Source of the DNA: Prorocentrum cordatum
Taxonomy: Eukaryota > Sar > Dinophyceae > Prorocentrales > Prorocentraceae
Direction: 5' to 3'
DNA: 64,000 nucleotides
NCBI GenBank assembly: GCA_963575745.1
Contig: CAUYUJ010016349.1
Coordinates: forward strand, 590,402-654,401
Made by a program: the position numbers and the translations under genes. Numbering within the stretch: position 1 is the stretch's first letter; each line of letters starts with the position of its first letter. This document shows positions 20,431 to 30,084 of the stretch, piece by piece. Under the pieces are notes generated by a model that saw nothing but the letters and a program-made list of their open reading frames with translations, was not told the origin of the DNA and made no database searches.

Positions 20431-20964
20431 TTAATGTATAACCTCCAGTAAGTAGAGCGGTCGGGACGTCTGGGCCGCAAAAAGTCAGATCGTCGGATGT
20501 CTGGGGATGACGCTCCTTATTCCCAGAGGCTGTGTCAGGGGCCCCAGGGGCACCGTGTGCGGAGGCGCGATCGAGCCTTCCCTTCCCCAGGCGCTGGGGA
20601 CTATTCCGTGTCGATTTGGCGAGGACCTGCCATTCGAGAAGGGGATCGATTACAGAGTTGATTTACCCCAAACTTGGTTTTCCCGTTGAGCCCACGAACA
20701 ATACGTGGAATTGTTCGTACATCTACAAAGATTATGCGTCGTTCTTCGTAGACGAAACGAATACAACAACTTTGGGACATATCAACTGTGCAGTTTATTT
20801 CCCACTCGACCCATGCGCACCCGCCAGTCAGGAATTCGTTTGTTCTTCCTTCGGGGCCGGTGTCGGGAGGTCGCGAGCAGGCGCACCACTGCCTCGCGCG
20901 CCCCAGGCTGTGGACGACGCGAGTTCCACGGAGGTTGCCTCTTTTCATCCTCTGGCGCGTACCC

Positions 20965-21098
20965 CGCTGGCAGCGCTCGGGCGTGCGCAGTTTCCTCGGC
21001 GCGGAGCATCGAGCAGCATCCTGGATCATCTTCTTGCGGAAAGCACGCGCGCGAAATCGAGGCATGCACGGGGAATGGACGTCCGAGCCATGGCAAGA
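20965..21098. mobile_element. MITE, GCTCGGACGT termini, copy 3
   Basis: Diverged copy of 6719-6849. It has GCGCTCGGGCGTGCGCAG at the left and GGACGTCCGAGCCATGGCAA at the right, with GGAGCATCGAGCAGCATCC inside. Confidence 0.6.
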
Positions 21099-21137
21099 CC
21101 CTCGCTTGCCCGGGCCCCCCGCCCAAAAGGTTACAGT

Positions 21138-21310
21138 ACCCATCGGTCGTTGAAACTAGGTATTTTGGATTCCCGGATTCCAATCTGCCTTTAGCAATTT
21201 CCTGCTTCAGCGATCGAGTGGCTTCACACTTTCCGACCTCCTCGGGTGGCGGACGGAACCCAATCTGTTGTCAACGCCTTCCCACGTCATGCTTCTGCCC
21301 ACTTCTTCCA
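21138..21310. repeat. Dispersed repeat, ACCCATCGGTNGTTG family, copy 2
   Basis: Partner of 16132-16310, with the same block order. Confidence 0.6.
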
Positions 21311-22050
21311 ACCCGATGGGTAGCGATCGGACGCGGGGAGGGGGGCCTCGACACCCCGCCGCATGCTGGCGCCCGCGCGCGGGCTGTGGCGATCGCAGCG
21401 CACCCCCGCCCCGACGTGCCCCACCTCGCTCGAGCGCTGCCGTGGCCCAGCGCCGCAACCCGCCCCCCCCCCCCCCCTCTCAGGGCAGCGACCGCTACCC
21501 GAACTGAGACCAGCAGAATCAGAGGAACTCTTTCGGATCAATTTCTCCCCTGCAGTCCTCCAGATTTTGCTCGTATGCCACACCCTCTGTGAAGATGCAA
21601 CTTCTGAGATAGGCGCTCCTGTTTTCCGTACGTCGCCTGAGACTCAAGGGCCCTGGGAGCCGCAACGTTTACGGATAAGAAACAAGTGAGACGAGGGGCA
21701 AACGCTGGGCCATCCAGCACTCTCGCTTTCACACCCTCCCTGCCCCAGTCGGATTCCACCGCCCGGGGCCACCTTCACCATAGAAAAAAACACGCCCCAG
21801 GGAGGGAATGTTCCCGGATAGCTCGTAGAGAGCTACGAGGGTTTCATATTCAGAAGCCAGAGCCGCAGGGTAGCCCCGGAGGTCGTTCCGGCTTCCGGCA
21901 GGAAGCCTCGGCGCGAGTCGCTTGAGCCGGAAACGGGTCCCGAGAGGCCTGTTCTTAGCGTTTCCCAATACGCGTGCCCAGAAGCTCTCCAGAAGGTCCT
22001 TCGCAAGCTCTCTCCAGGTCCTTCCAGGGTCCTTCGACGAGCCTTGTCAC
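21311..22050. other. No gene recognised
   Basis: GC-rich patch with a C run near 21464-21478, then mixed sequence. No phase-consistent exon found. Confidence 0.4.
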
Positions 22051-22360
22051 GCCCTTCGAGTGCCTTGCTGTCCGGCTTTTGGATCCCACAAGTTGTATAC
22101 CAGGTTTTGGATCCCACAAGTTGTATACCAGGCTTGGTCCCACAAGTTGTATACAGGATTTTCGACGAACAATAAAAAATACCAAACAAAATACACCAAA
22201 AAGGTTACAAACTACTCAAAACATAGTCCCCATACTACTTTTGGACAATTTGTTTTTTATTATTTTTGGGGCATTCTTTATTTTTCGTTGAAAATCCCCC
22301 TGTAGGGGGACAGGCCCGACTTAATACCAGGCCCTTCGGGTGCCTTGCTGTCCGGCTTTT
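22051..22360. mobile_element. Introner-like element 4 with 30-bp flanking direct repeats
   Basis: The right end is intact (CCTGTAGGGGGACAGGCCCGAC, ending 22320). The left terminus is replaced by three copies of TTGGATCCCACAAGTTGTAT. The inner half (GGATTTTCGACGAACAATAA to the mirrored TTATTTTTCGTTGAAAATCC) is typical of the family. A 30-bp direct repeat beginning GCCCTTCG flanks it at 22051-22080 and 22331-22360 with one mismatch. Confidence 0.85.
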
Positions 22361-22529
22361 GTCGGAGGTGGACAGACCTCCTACCCCTGACACGTCGATC
22401 AGCGAATTGGCCGTTTTCGGTCTGCGAGAGGGTGCCGCGGCCGTCCTTTTCCAGGGCTGCGCCCGCCAGATTTGGGCCCGAGGTCGTTTTCACTAAACCA
22501 CGATTTGCTAAAGGGGGTTCTGTCGGGGG

Positions 22530-22722
22530 AGCGTAAGACCCGGGTTTGCCAGGACTCGGGTTCGCCGTCGTTTTTTGACGACCGCGCCTCGGATTTTGAC
22601 GAGGAGGAGTTTCGTGGGATGTCTGCAGCGGGAGGCCTCGTCAAAATGCAGGCTCGGCCTCGTCATTTTTTTGACGACCTCGTCGGGGATCTCCGAGCCC
22701 CCTGTACCCAGGTCTTACGTCC
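22530..22722. mobile_element. Terminal-inverted-repeat element, AAGACCCGGG ends, copy 2
   Basis: Second copy of 11745-11932: GCGTAAGACCCGGGTTTGCC start, TGTACCCAGGTCTTACG end. Confidence 0.8.
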
Positions 22723-22840
22723 CCCCGATTCTGTCCATCTCCGATTTTGGATCCCGCAAGTTGTTCACCCGGCCCCCGCTCGCCCCCCGGGGCTCTCCGG
22801 GGGGGAAGAACAGTACATCGCTCGCCGCCAGGAGCGCCGC

Positions 22841-22948
22841 CTCCTCCTCCTCCTCGTCCTCCTCCTCCTCCTCCTCCTCCTCCTCCTCCTCCTCCTCCTC
22901 CTCCTCCTCCTCCTCCCTCCTCCCTCCTCCTCCTCCTCCTCCTCCTCG
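22841..22948. repeat. CTC triplet microsatellite directly before an exon
   Basis: About 105 bp of (CTC)n ending some 10 bp before the acceptor CAG at 22957-22959. Confidence 0.9.
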
Positions 22949-22959
22949 GGCGGCTGCAG

Positions 22960-23104
22960 GTCCGCCCCCGCGGGCTCCACGAGGGCGCCGTGGCCCCCGA
23001 GCTCCTGGCGGCGCTCTGGCGCTCCCGCGCGCCCGAGGAGCGCGCGTTGCGCGGTCTGTGCACGCGCCGCCGCGGCGTCCCTTGGGCCAGGCAGGGCTCC
23101 TGTC
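22960..23104 (+). CDS. Exon of the large unnamed plus-strand gene (5' part)
   Basis: After CAG at 22957-22959 the frame reads VRPRGLHEGAVAPELLAALW and RSRAPEERALRGL, an amphipathic-helix pattern with almost all third positions G or C. The last about 50 bp (23055-23104) are repeated at 23191-23239, bracketing a dispersed repeat. The exon may therefore end anywhere equivalent within that duplication. No domain recognised. Membership in the gene continuing at 26.0 kb is inferred from strand and style. Confidence 0.5.
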
Positions 23105-23231
23105 GCTTCCTCCGCATTCGGTTTCGACGGCCTCCGCTTCCGATTCGCTTCGACTCGGGGTCCCGATCTGGGCTCCGAGTCCTCACTGGATCTGTGCACG
23201 CGCCGCCGCGGCGTCCCTTGGCCAGGCAGGG

Positions 23232-24050
23232 CTCCTGTCTCGGGCCAGGCGAAAGGGGTGGATTTGGAAAGGGGGGGGTACGAAATTTGCTGCATGCAGC
23301 CGCTTTCGGCTTCCCCGAGGGGCCCGTTCCTCGATACGTAGCCGCCTCTGGCGCCGGGAGGCGCCGGGAAAATCAGCTACGTGGGATGATTCTCAAACCC
23401 CCCCTTTGCTATCCCCTCCTTTCGCCCGACCCGAATGTCGATTCCTCCGAATTCGGTTTCGACGGCTTCCGATTTCAATTCGCTTCGACTCGGGGTCCCG
23501 ATCTGGGCTCCGAGCTCTCACTGGACGCGTATGCGAGCCTGCCGAACTCCGCCGATTCGACTCTTCCCGACTCGGCTGCCGATTTCCGCCGAGCCGATTC
23601 GTGCCGATCGCCGATCCGACTGTCTCGGGCCAGGCGAAAGGGGTGGATTGGGAAAGGGGGGGGCACGAAATTTGCTGCATGCAGCTGGTTTCGGCTTCGC
23701 CGAGGGGCCCACTCCTCGATACGTAGCCGCCTCTGGCGCCGGGAGGCGCCGGGAAAATCAGCTACGTGGGATGATTCTCACCCCCCCCCTTTTGCTATCC
23801 CCCCCTTTCGCCCGACACGAATGTCGATTCCTCCGAATTCGGTTTCGACGGCTTCCGATTCCGATTCGATTCGACTTGGGGTCCCGATCCGGGCTCCGAG
23901 TTCTCACTGGACGCGTGCACGAGCCTGCCGACTTTTCCGCCGATTCGGCTTTTCCCGCCTCGGCTGCCGATCTCCGCCGAGCCGACTCGTGCCGATCGCC
24001 GATCCGGCTTGTCGATGCGAGTCTGGGCTCTTCGGCCCTGACGGCCTGGC
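23232..24050. repeat. Two tandem ~390-bp repeats
   Basis: A unit starting GTCTCGGGCCAGGCGAAAGG and containing AAATTTGCTGCATGCAGC, CGATACGTAGCCGCCTCTGG, GGGATGATTCTCA and GAATTCGGTTTCGACGGC occurs at about 23237 and again at about 23624. A partial third copy of the GAATTCGGTTTCGACGG half lies at 23838-24030. Short relatives of that half are near 7.5 and 23.1 kb. Confidence 0.85.
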
Positions 24051-25310
24051 CCGAGGAGCGGCGCACACTCGGCAGCAAAGCATGGGGGCCTTGTATGTTT
24101 CTCGCGCTTCCATCTTCAGAGCGCATTCTCGGGGCAAGTTATGCCCAGGCCCCCTTGCGATGTGACAGAAGTCACGACACAGCTTTTTGGCCATTCTCGG
24201 CCTCCGGGGGGCCCTCAGCGGGCCCCGGGAGCATCGAAACCTGGTCCCGGGGAAGCGGTCCAGACTTCTGGGGGCAGGCGTCGTGAACAAATCACGACGC
24301 CAGGGCTCGGGGGACGGCTCGAGCTCGAATCTACCTGCGCTTTGTGACGGGGGCGCGCCCTGGATGTTGACGGTCCAGCTGTCGCGGGATGTTTGCAGCG
24401 GGAGCTCGCATCCGATCTCAGACTGGGCTTCGTCGTCTTCATGATGGCCCCGCCCCGCAAGGCTAACCTGAGACCCCCGAACCCGAGTCTAACGACTCCC
24501 CGACATTAGCGCCGATCAGCGTCGGGCAATCGACTGAAGAGCTCTGGCGTAGCCTCGATGAGCGTCGGATTAGCGTCCAGCAGCGTCGACTTGCAAGAGC
24601 CAGCAAATCCTGGGAGTTTTGTACAGCCCCGCACTTCCGTCCCCAGAGCGCATTCTGGGAGAGGCCCAAGGCTCGAGTGCGCCAGAGCTCGGGCTTGTCG
24701 GCGCTTTGTGATGGGCGCAGCCGGGATGCTGGTGGTCCAGTTGTCGCGGGATGTGTGCAGCGGGAGCTCGCGTCAGATCGCAGACACTGGGCCTCGTCGT
24801 CTTCATGAGGTCCCCGTCAGGCCAGCCCGAGTCCCCCGAACCCGAGTCTTACGCCTCTCCGAGATGTCGCCGATCAGCGTCGGGCAATCGGATTAGCGTC
24901 CAGCAGCGTCCATGAGCAGCGCTGGCGTAGCCTCAATCCTCCTCCTGAAAGCCTCCCCCTTGCCCCTGAGGGGGGAGGGGGGGGAGGAAGGAGAGGAGGA
25001 GGAGGAGGAGGAGGAGGAGGGGAGGAGGAGGAGGAGGAGGAGGAGGAGGAGGAGGAAGAGGAGGAGGAGGAGGAGGAGGAGGAGGCCTCGATGAGCGTCG
25101 GGTTAGCGTCCAGCAGCGTCGACCCGCAGGAGCCGGCGAGATGGTATGGGAGGCTTCCACGTTTTGCCACAGGTCAGGAGGAAGACGAGAGCACATTCCT
25201 CCTCCTCCTCTTCCTTCCCCTCCTCCTCATCCTCCTCCTCTTCCTCCTTCTCCCCCTTCCTCCTTTCTCGTCCCACCTCCCCCTTTTCTTCCTCCTCCTC
25301 CTCCTCCACA
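24051..25310. other. Repeat mosaic and triplet arrays, no supported gene
   Basis: Two copies (about 24310-24490 and 24690-24860) of a CTTTGTGAYGGG...GTCGCGGGATGT...CTTCATGA repeat, GCGTCGGATTAGCGTCCAGC repeats around 24490-24600 and 24880-25130, a GGA array at about 24997-25086 and CTC-rich DNA at 25197-25310. Confidence 0.6.
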
Positions 25311-25434
25311 CATCATCGTCGATTCCACGGAACATCTGGGAACATGTGGGAAGTGGGCGGGAAGGCGACCATCCAGAACATATCGGGAACTATGGGGGGT
25401 TTTGAGATTTGCGTGTATCTGTTTGTGCGTCCCT
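25311..25434. mobile_element. CACACAGACACAAT element, copy 3 (diverged)
   Basis: Retains the CATCTGGGAACATGTGGGAAG, GGGCGGGAAGGCGACCATCCAG and TTTGCGTGTATCTGTTTGTG blocks of the family. The left terminus has decayed to CACACATCATCGTCGATTCC. Confidence 0.65.
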
Positions 25435-25555
25435 GGGCTCTTCCAACAGAGCGGTGCACATGCCTCGCATGGCCAGGCCAGGAGGGCGTATAGGCACCGC
25501 TGCTTGGCCTGGCCAAGCCCCGAGAGATCCCACGTGTTGCGAAAGATTCGACATC

Positions 25556-25589
<34 letters not shown>

Positions 25590-26026
25590 TCAGGACCAAA
25601 TGCCTCTCCTCCAGTAGATCGAGTTAAAGAACAAGGCTTTACCAAACATGTCTTCTGTGCCAGATTTTGCTTACTTGATCGGCTGCCCTGGACCCCCATC
25701 TTTCTTCGGGGCTCAGGCGACGGGGGTCAATGCAAACGGGGGTTCGTCAGAGCGTCGGCTCTTGCAGGATCCTGCAGGTCCTGGGGTGCACTGACCCGGG
25801 ATTGGGCGCAGGATCTCGCAGGATCCTGCAGCATCTTGCAGGATCCTGCAAAGCCCGATTTTGCATTCATCCGGGTCAGTACAGTAGGTCCCCGATTTCT
25901 GCCGCACCTTTCGAGCCATCTCGATCCCTGAGAGCCCGAGGGGTCCAGAAATACGGCAGAAGAATCCCCCGCGTGTGGACAAATCGCAACGCCCGAATCT
26001 CTGGGGGCGGCAGTGGATGTGTGCAG
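25435..26026. other. Intronic-looking repeats
   Basis: GA microsatellite at about 25557-25590. A GGGGGTCAATGCAAACGGGG / GGATCCTGCAGG / TGACCCGGGT repeat at about 25720-25880 recurs at 38.14-38.24 kb. Confidence 0.5.
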
Positions 26027-26225
26027 CTCCCGTGGCCCTGCGTCGAGGACGTGCTCGTGTACGGCTTCTTTCTGCTGCTTGCGGAGGTGCCGTTGGGCGC
26101 GGGGGCGTCGGCGCTGCCCACCGGCGTGCTCGCCCTCAGGGAGAGGCGCGTCCAGGTGCGCGACGCGCTCGCGCTGGCGCCCGCTGGCGCGCGCGTGGAG
26201 GACCGGGGCTCAGAGGAGGAAAAGG
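26027..26225 (+). CDS. Exon of the large unnamed plus-strand gene
   Basis: Follows GTGCAG (AG at 26025-26026) and is closed by a GT donor with GTGAGG context at 26226. It encodes 66 residues: LPWPCVEDVLVYGFFLLLAE, then VPLGAGASALPTGVLALRER, VRDALALAPAGARVEDRGSE and an acidic tail. The hydrophobic VLVYGFFLLLAEVPLG could be a buried helix or membrane segment. Strong GC3 and clear amino-acid balance make this one of the better exons. I could not match its phase to the next exon, so a small exon may be missing. Confidence 0.6.
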
Positions 26226-26593
26226 GTGAGGCTACCGCCGCCCCTGCCTCGCTGTCGCCTGCTGTGGGCTTCCTGGGAGGCCACCGTCGCCACCGCTGGG
26301 TCCTCGTCGGAGTGCGGGTCAGAACGCCACCTGCGAGAGGTCTGGGGGGTGTAGCGGCATCGGTACGGTGCCCGGACAAGAAGTGTCCACACCCATGGCG
26401 GTACGGCGATGCAACATGGCAACAACCACATCTGCGAAATGCCCTTGCTTCGCACCCCTCCCCCCCCAAACCAAAATCTGAAGAAGTGGCCACCTGTTGT
26501 CCCTGGTCTCTTTGGTCTGCCGCCCAAGCGGGTCAACTTTGAATGTGGGGGGAGGGGGGTATACATTCTGGTCCGACGTGCTTTGATAGCTCG

Positions 26594-26727
26594 AGGAGGA
26601 GGAGGGGGAGGAGGAGGAGGAGGAGGGAGGAGGAGGAGGAGGAGAGGAGGAGGAGGAGGGAGGAGGAGGGAGGAGGATTCAGGAGGAGGAGGAGGAGGAG
26701 GAGGAGGAGGAGGAGGCGGAGGAGGAG
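26594..26727. repeat. GGA triplet array ending at an exon boundary
   Basis: (GGA)n of about 130 bp whose last AG (26726-26727) is a candidate 3' splice site for the following exon. Confidence 0.9.
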
Positions 26728-26974
26728 GAGGGTCTTGGCGAGACACGCGTGGACACTTTTGGTCCACCCGCCGTGCCTCCAGGACCGGTACCTCCTCCTG
26801 GTGCAGCCCCTCTCGGCGCTGCGCCTGCCCGAGCTCGAGGCGCTCCTCCTCTCGCTGCCAGGCGGCGCCGCGGGCGGCGCGCCGGGGGTCCCCGGCCAGA
26901 ACGTAGGTCCACGCCCGCCGCCTGCGGAGCCGTGCCCAGCGGAGGAGTGGTGGCCGCGGGTGCCTGCCCTGAGA
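26728..26974 (+). CDS. Exon of the large unnamed gene, up to introner 5
   Basis: Frame reads VLARHAWTLLVHPP, LQDRYLLLVQPLSALRLPEL and EALLLSLPGG, then a proline/glycine-rich stretch and PAEEWWPRVPALR. The last 34 bp (26941-26974) are repeated at 27097-27130, 156 bp downstream, so the exon end is anywhere equivalent within the duplicate. Joining either copy leaves EEWW(P/T)RV(P/S)ALRHWALLRG in one frame. The internal GC at 26902 also looks like a possible donor. No domain assigned. Confidence 0.6.
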
Positions 26975-26991
26975 TCTGGTCGCTACGTGAA

Positions 26992-27083
26992 GTCGGGCAT
27001 GTCCCTGGCCCATGCTCCGGGGACGATCTTATGACAATGTTTCATTTTATGTTCAAGATCCGCCTGTAGGAGGACATGCCCGA
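26992..27083. mobile_element. Introner-like element 5 (short)
   Basis: 92 bp. Left GTCGGGCATGTCCCTGGCCC, right CCTGTAGGAGGACATGCCCGA. Lies inside a coding sequence and is bracketed by a 34-bp direct repeat of coding DNA (26941-26974 and 27097-27130, 32 of 34 identical). It contains an in-frame stop, so it must be spliced if the flanks are one exon. Confidence 0.9.
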
Positions 27084-27096
27084 ACCCTGAGGTCTC

Positions 27097-27151
27097 GGAG
27101 GAGTGGTGGACGCGGGTGTCTGCCCTGAGACATTGGGCGCTTTTGCGCGGA
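27097..27151 (+). CDS. Exon continuing after introner 5
   Basis: Same frame as the upstream half: EEWWTRVSALRHWALLRG, ending at GGA before GT at 27152. GT at 27152 with the AG at 27373-27374 (or 27379-27380) leads in phase to the large exon. An alternative is that the frame runs on (VGPRTVTG) to a later donor. Confidence 0.45.
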
Positions 27152-27374
27152 GTCGGGCCCAGGACCGTCACAGGTCCATCGGGCTCGGAAAAAAGTCGCG
27201 GAAAGGTGGGGTCCAAAGTCTCCACTCGTGGTTTGCCGCACCGTTGCAGTGCTTCGCAATGTCAGGTCTCAGGGGCCCGCCCACATGGGCGGGCAGGTAG
27301 TGCGATCCGCCGCTCCCCGCGTGCCTGGGGCACGACCCCGCAGCAGTGGATCTGGACACACTCTGGCGGCGCAG

Positions 27375-29719
27375 GGGCAGGGGGGCGACGTGGCCAGCGC
27401 TGCCAGCACGCCCCTGTTCCGCGTCCACCCGGAGCACACCCGGAGGCCGCGCGACGAGGCGCTGGAGAAGCGGCACTGGCGCGACACGCACCTGGAGGCC
27501 ATGCGCCGGTTCCCCCGATTCTTCCAGGCGCGCGCCCACGAGGTCAAGACCCCGCCCCTCGACGACGAGGAGTTGCAACGGGTTCTCCGAGGGCTTCTCC
27601 TTCACGACTTCGCGATTCGCTCCGTTTCCCACGCCGTGGACGCCAGGAAGCCCCGGAGCGAGGCGTCGATCGTCGTGTGCGGGGTCGGTCGCCTGCTTGC
27701 GCACGAGCAGGACCCTGGCGTTGCTCCAGGTGCGGCGGCCGGGGGCCCGCAGTCGGGCGTGCCGGCAGGAGCCGCCGTTGCCCCAGCTGGCCCAGCGCCC
27801 ACAGTCAGCGAGCTGTGCGCTGGGGGGCCCCATCTGCCACCCGGTTCCAGGGTGCTGCCGGCGCCAGCGGCACCGCAGGGGGGCACCAGAGGCCCCGAGA
27901 TTTCGGTGCTGGTGGTGTTCGAGGACGCGGCTCGGCACGGCATGCTCGAGGTGGCTCGCGAGCTCCTCCTGGCCAATGGCTTCTTCGTGCTGGCCGACCG
28001 ATCCTGTCGGCCCAGGCTCTCGGACCTCTGCTTGCTCCTCGGCATCCCCCCGCCCACGAAGCACCCTCGCGACCCAGGGGCGCTCTGCGTGCCGCAGCTC
28101 AGCCAGTCGCTGCAGGGCTGGCTGGAGTACCTCAAGGGGGCGGCCCACCATATGTTCGTGGTGAGGCGCCACGACGCCGTGGCCCTTCTCCTGCAACTGT
28201 GCTTCGGGGCGTCGGTGCAGCGGGCGGGCTCCACGCCACCAGTGCTGAGGTGGCCGTTCGTGGACATCTCCGACGCCGCGCGCCCCGCACCCCCGCCGCT
28301 CTTCACCTCGCTCCACGGCCTGCTGCGGCCGCGGCTGCCCACGCCTGCGCCCGCGGCCGTCCGGCCGCGCCGCGCGCAGTCGCAGGAGCCGCCCGGCGGC
28401 GCGGCCGCTGGGGCGCTGCGGCTGGGCGCGCGACGACCGGCGGTGCCCCTGCTGGCGACCACGTGCCACTCGCGACGGCACGCGAGCGCGGTGCTGGCAG
28501 CCATCGCGAGCGACCTGCTGGGTGGCGAGGAGGCAGTCGTGGTTTTGCCCGCACCTCCGGCGGGCGCTGCTGCTGGGGCTGCTCCGCAGACGGCCTCCGC
28601 GGCCCCAGCTGCCACCTCCTCCGCTCAGCAGCCACCTATCGCGGCGGCGCAGCCCGCCGCCGCCGCAAGGCCTGCAGTGATTGCGCAACCCCCGCGGGCG
28701 ACGTTCGCGGCCTTGCTGGAGCGGATGAGCAGGCCGCCCCTCGGCCTCACGCTGCTGCAGACCACGGGCGATGGGCCCATGCCTCTCGAGGGTAGCGTCC
28801 GCACCATTGTTGCCCTGGCGCCGCTGAGCCCCGCCGCTACGGCCGCGGGCGCCGTGGCCGAGCCCACCATGGCCAGCGCGGCGTTGTGCACCAGACTGTG
28901 CTTGGCACGAGAGTTGCGCGCCTTCGGGGAGCTGCGCTCCAGGAGGGCGAGGGGCCTTTGCGCACCCTGCGCGCTCTTCGAGGCCTGGGAGGCGCTCCTG
29001 GCAGGCGGGGCCGTGGTGCTGCTGGGGCCCCCCGACGTCGACGCGCTCGTTGCGGCGCTGTGGCCCCACGCTGCGGGACCGCGCAGCGGGGAGCCGGGGA
29101 CGCACGTGACCATCGACTTCGCGGGGAGGTGCATCCGCTGGTCGGACCCCCGCTTTGGTATCGGCTCCGCCTCCGGGGCGTTGCCGGCGGGGGTGCCGCG
29201 GCAGAGCCTGGCGCCCTGGCAGGCGGGGCTGCTCAGCGGCAGCCTGGCTGTGCCCTACGGGTCTTCGCAGGGCCCGTGCCCTTGGGCTGCCGACCTCCTG
29301 GCCGCCGGCGTGCAGCTGCGGATGCAGCTGGTGCAGAGAGCGGCGGGCGAGGACGCGGGCACCGTGCTGAGCGTCGTCGTTCGCGCACTCCGTATGCTGG
29401 CCCTCGCCGCGCTGGTAGATCAGGCGCTCGGGGCCGCTGCTGGGCACGTCGACGTTCCTGGCGGTGCCATGCCTCCGTGGGCGATGCGCCGCGCGGCAGT
29501 GCTGCTGCCGCGGGGGGCGGGGCCCGAGGCGCCTGCCTGCAGCATCGCGCTGCTGCGTGACGGGCCGCCCTGGCAGGGGCTGCCCGAGTTCCCGGAGGCC
29601 TACACCATCGAGCTCACGCCCGTGGTGGCGGCACTGCAGCCCGCGGAGCTGGCCACCGTGCGCCTCGACGGCGTCGTGGTGCGCGAGGACGCCGCCGGCG
29701 GCAAGGTGGGCCGCGGCTG
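27375..29719 (+). CDS. Main exon of a large unnamed protein (~780 codons)
   Basis: Open without stops and with normal amino-acid balance on this strand; the long antisense frame is His/Arg/Gln-rich, as expected of a shadow. Blocks in order: RRPRDEALEKRHWRDTHLEA and FPRFFQARAHEV, DDEELQRVLRGLLLHDFAIR, ISVLVVFEDAARHGMLEVAR with ELLLANGFFVLADR, LQGWLEYLKGAAHHMFVVRR, an Ala/Pro-rich linker near 28330-28680, FEAWEALLAGGAVVLLGPPD, RCIRWSDPRFGIGS, LRMLALAALVDQALG and PEAYTIELTPVVAALQPAEL. The LVVFEDAARHG...GFFVLA stretch faintly recalls a nucleoside diphosphate kinase fold, without the catalytic His motif. I do not recognise the protein. The exon ends GGCTG with a GC donor at 29720, and the spliced codon is TGG. 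Confidence 0.8.
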
Positions 29720-29891
29720 GCGCTCGGGAGGGGCAAAGAGCACACAGACACAATCAATCGCCGATTCGCCGGAAAGTATGGGAAACTCATTGGGAGGAGG
29801 TGGGGGGAAAACGAAAACCCAGGAAATAGGAGAAGATATGGGGAGCTCTGGGATTTGATACATTTGCTTGTGTGTCCCTGGGCCCCTGCAG
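29720..29891 (+). other. GC-AG intron carrying a CACACAGACACAAT element
   Basis: Donor GC after GGCTG, acceptor CCCTGCAG. Splicing restores GRGW-HLRGGG with matching phase (two bases plus one). Flanks are related as direct repeats (GGCGCTCGGG and GGCACCTCCGGG). The intron consists largely of one element of the second introner-like family (about 29739-29876). Confidence 0.75.
29739..29876. mobile_element. CACACAGACACAAT element, copy 4, inside an intron
   Basis: Left GCACACAGACACAATCAATC, right TTTGCTTGTGTGTCCCTGG. It has the same GGAAAGTATGGGAAAC and AAACCCAGGAAATAGG blocks as copies 1 and 2. Confidence 0.85.
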
Positions 29892-30084
29892 GCACCTCCG
29901 GGGCGGGGGCGACGTGCCCTGCGGCGCGGACGCGGGCGCGGCAGAGCTCGCCGCGGCGTTTGCCGCGCTGCAGCGCCAGCCGCCCGCGCGGGAGCTGGCC
30001 CTCGTGTTCGGCGCGCCCCGCGCGGGCGGCGCGCTGGCGCTGGTGCCCGCCCAGAGCGTGCTGGCCTCGGAGGCGCTGTCCCAG
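29892..30084 (+). CDS. Exon of the large unnamed gene
   Basis: Encodes HLRGGGDVPCGADAGAAELA, AAFAALQRQPPARELALVFG and RAGGALALVPAQSVLASEAL, ending in SQ. Ends CCCAG and is followed by GC (30085-30086). The ten bases CCCAGGCCGC around this junction are repeated at 30500-30509, where AG precedes the next exon. Phase 0 at both sides. Confidence 0.75.

Noticed and set aside
27168-29753. 861-codon open frame on the minus strand opposite the main exon
   Set aside because: Its composition is His/Arg/Gln/Gly-rich, as expected from reverse reading of a GC3-rich gene. The plus frame has balanced residues and continues in phase through eight further exons.
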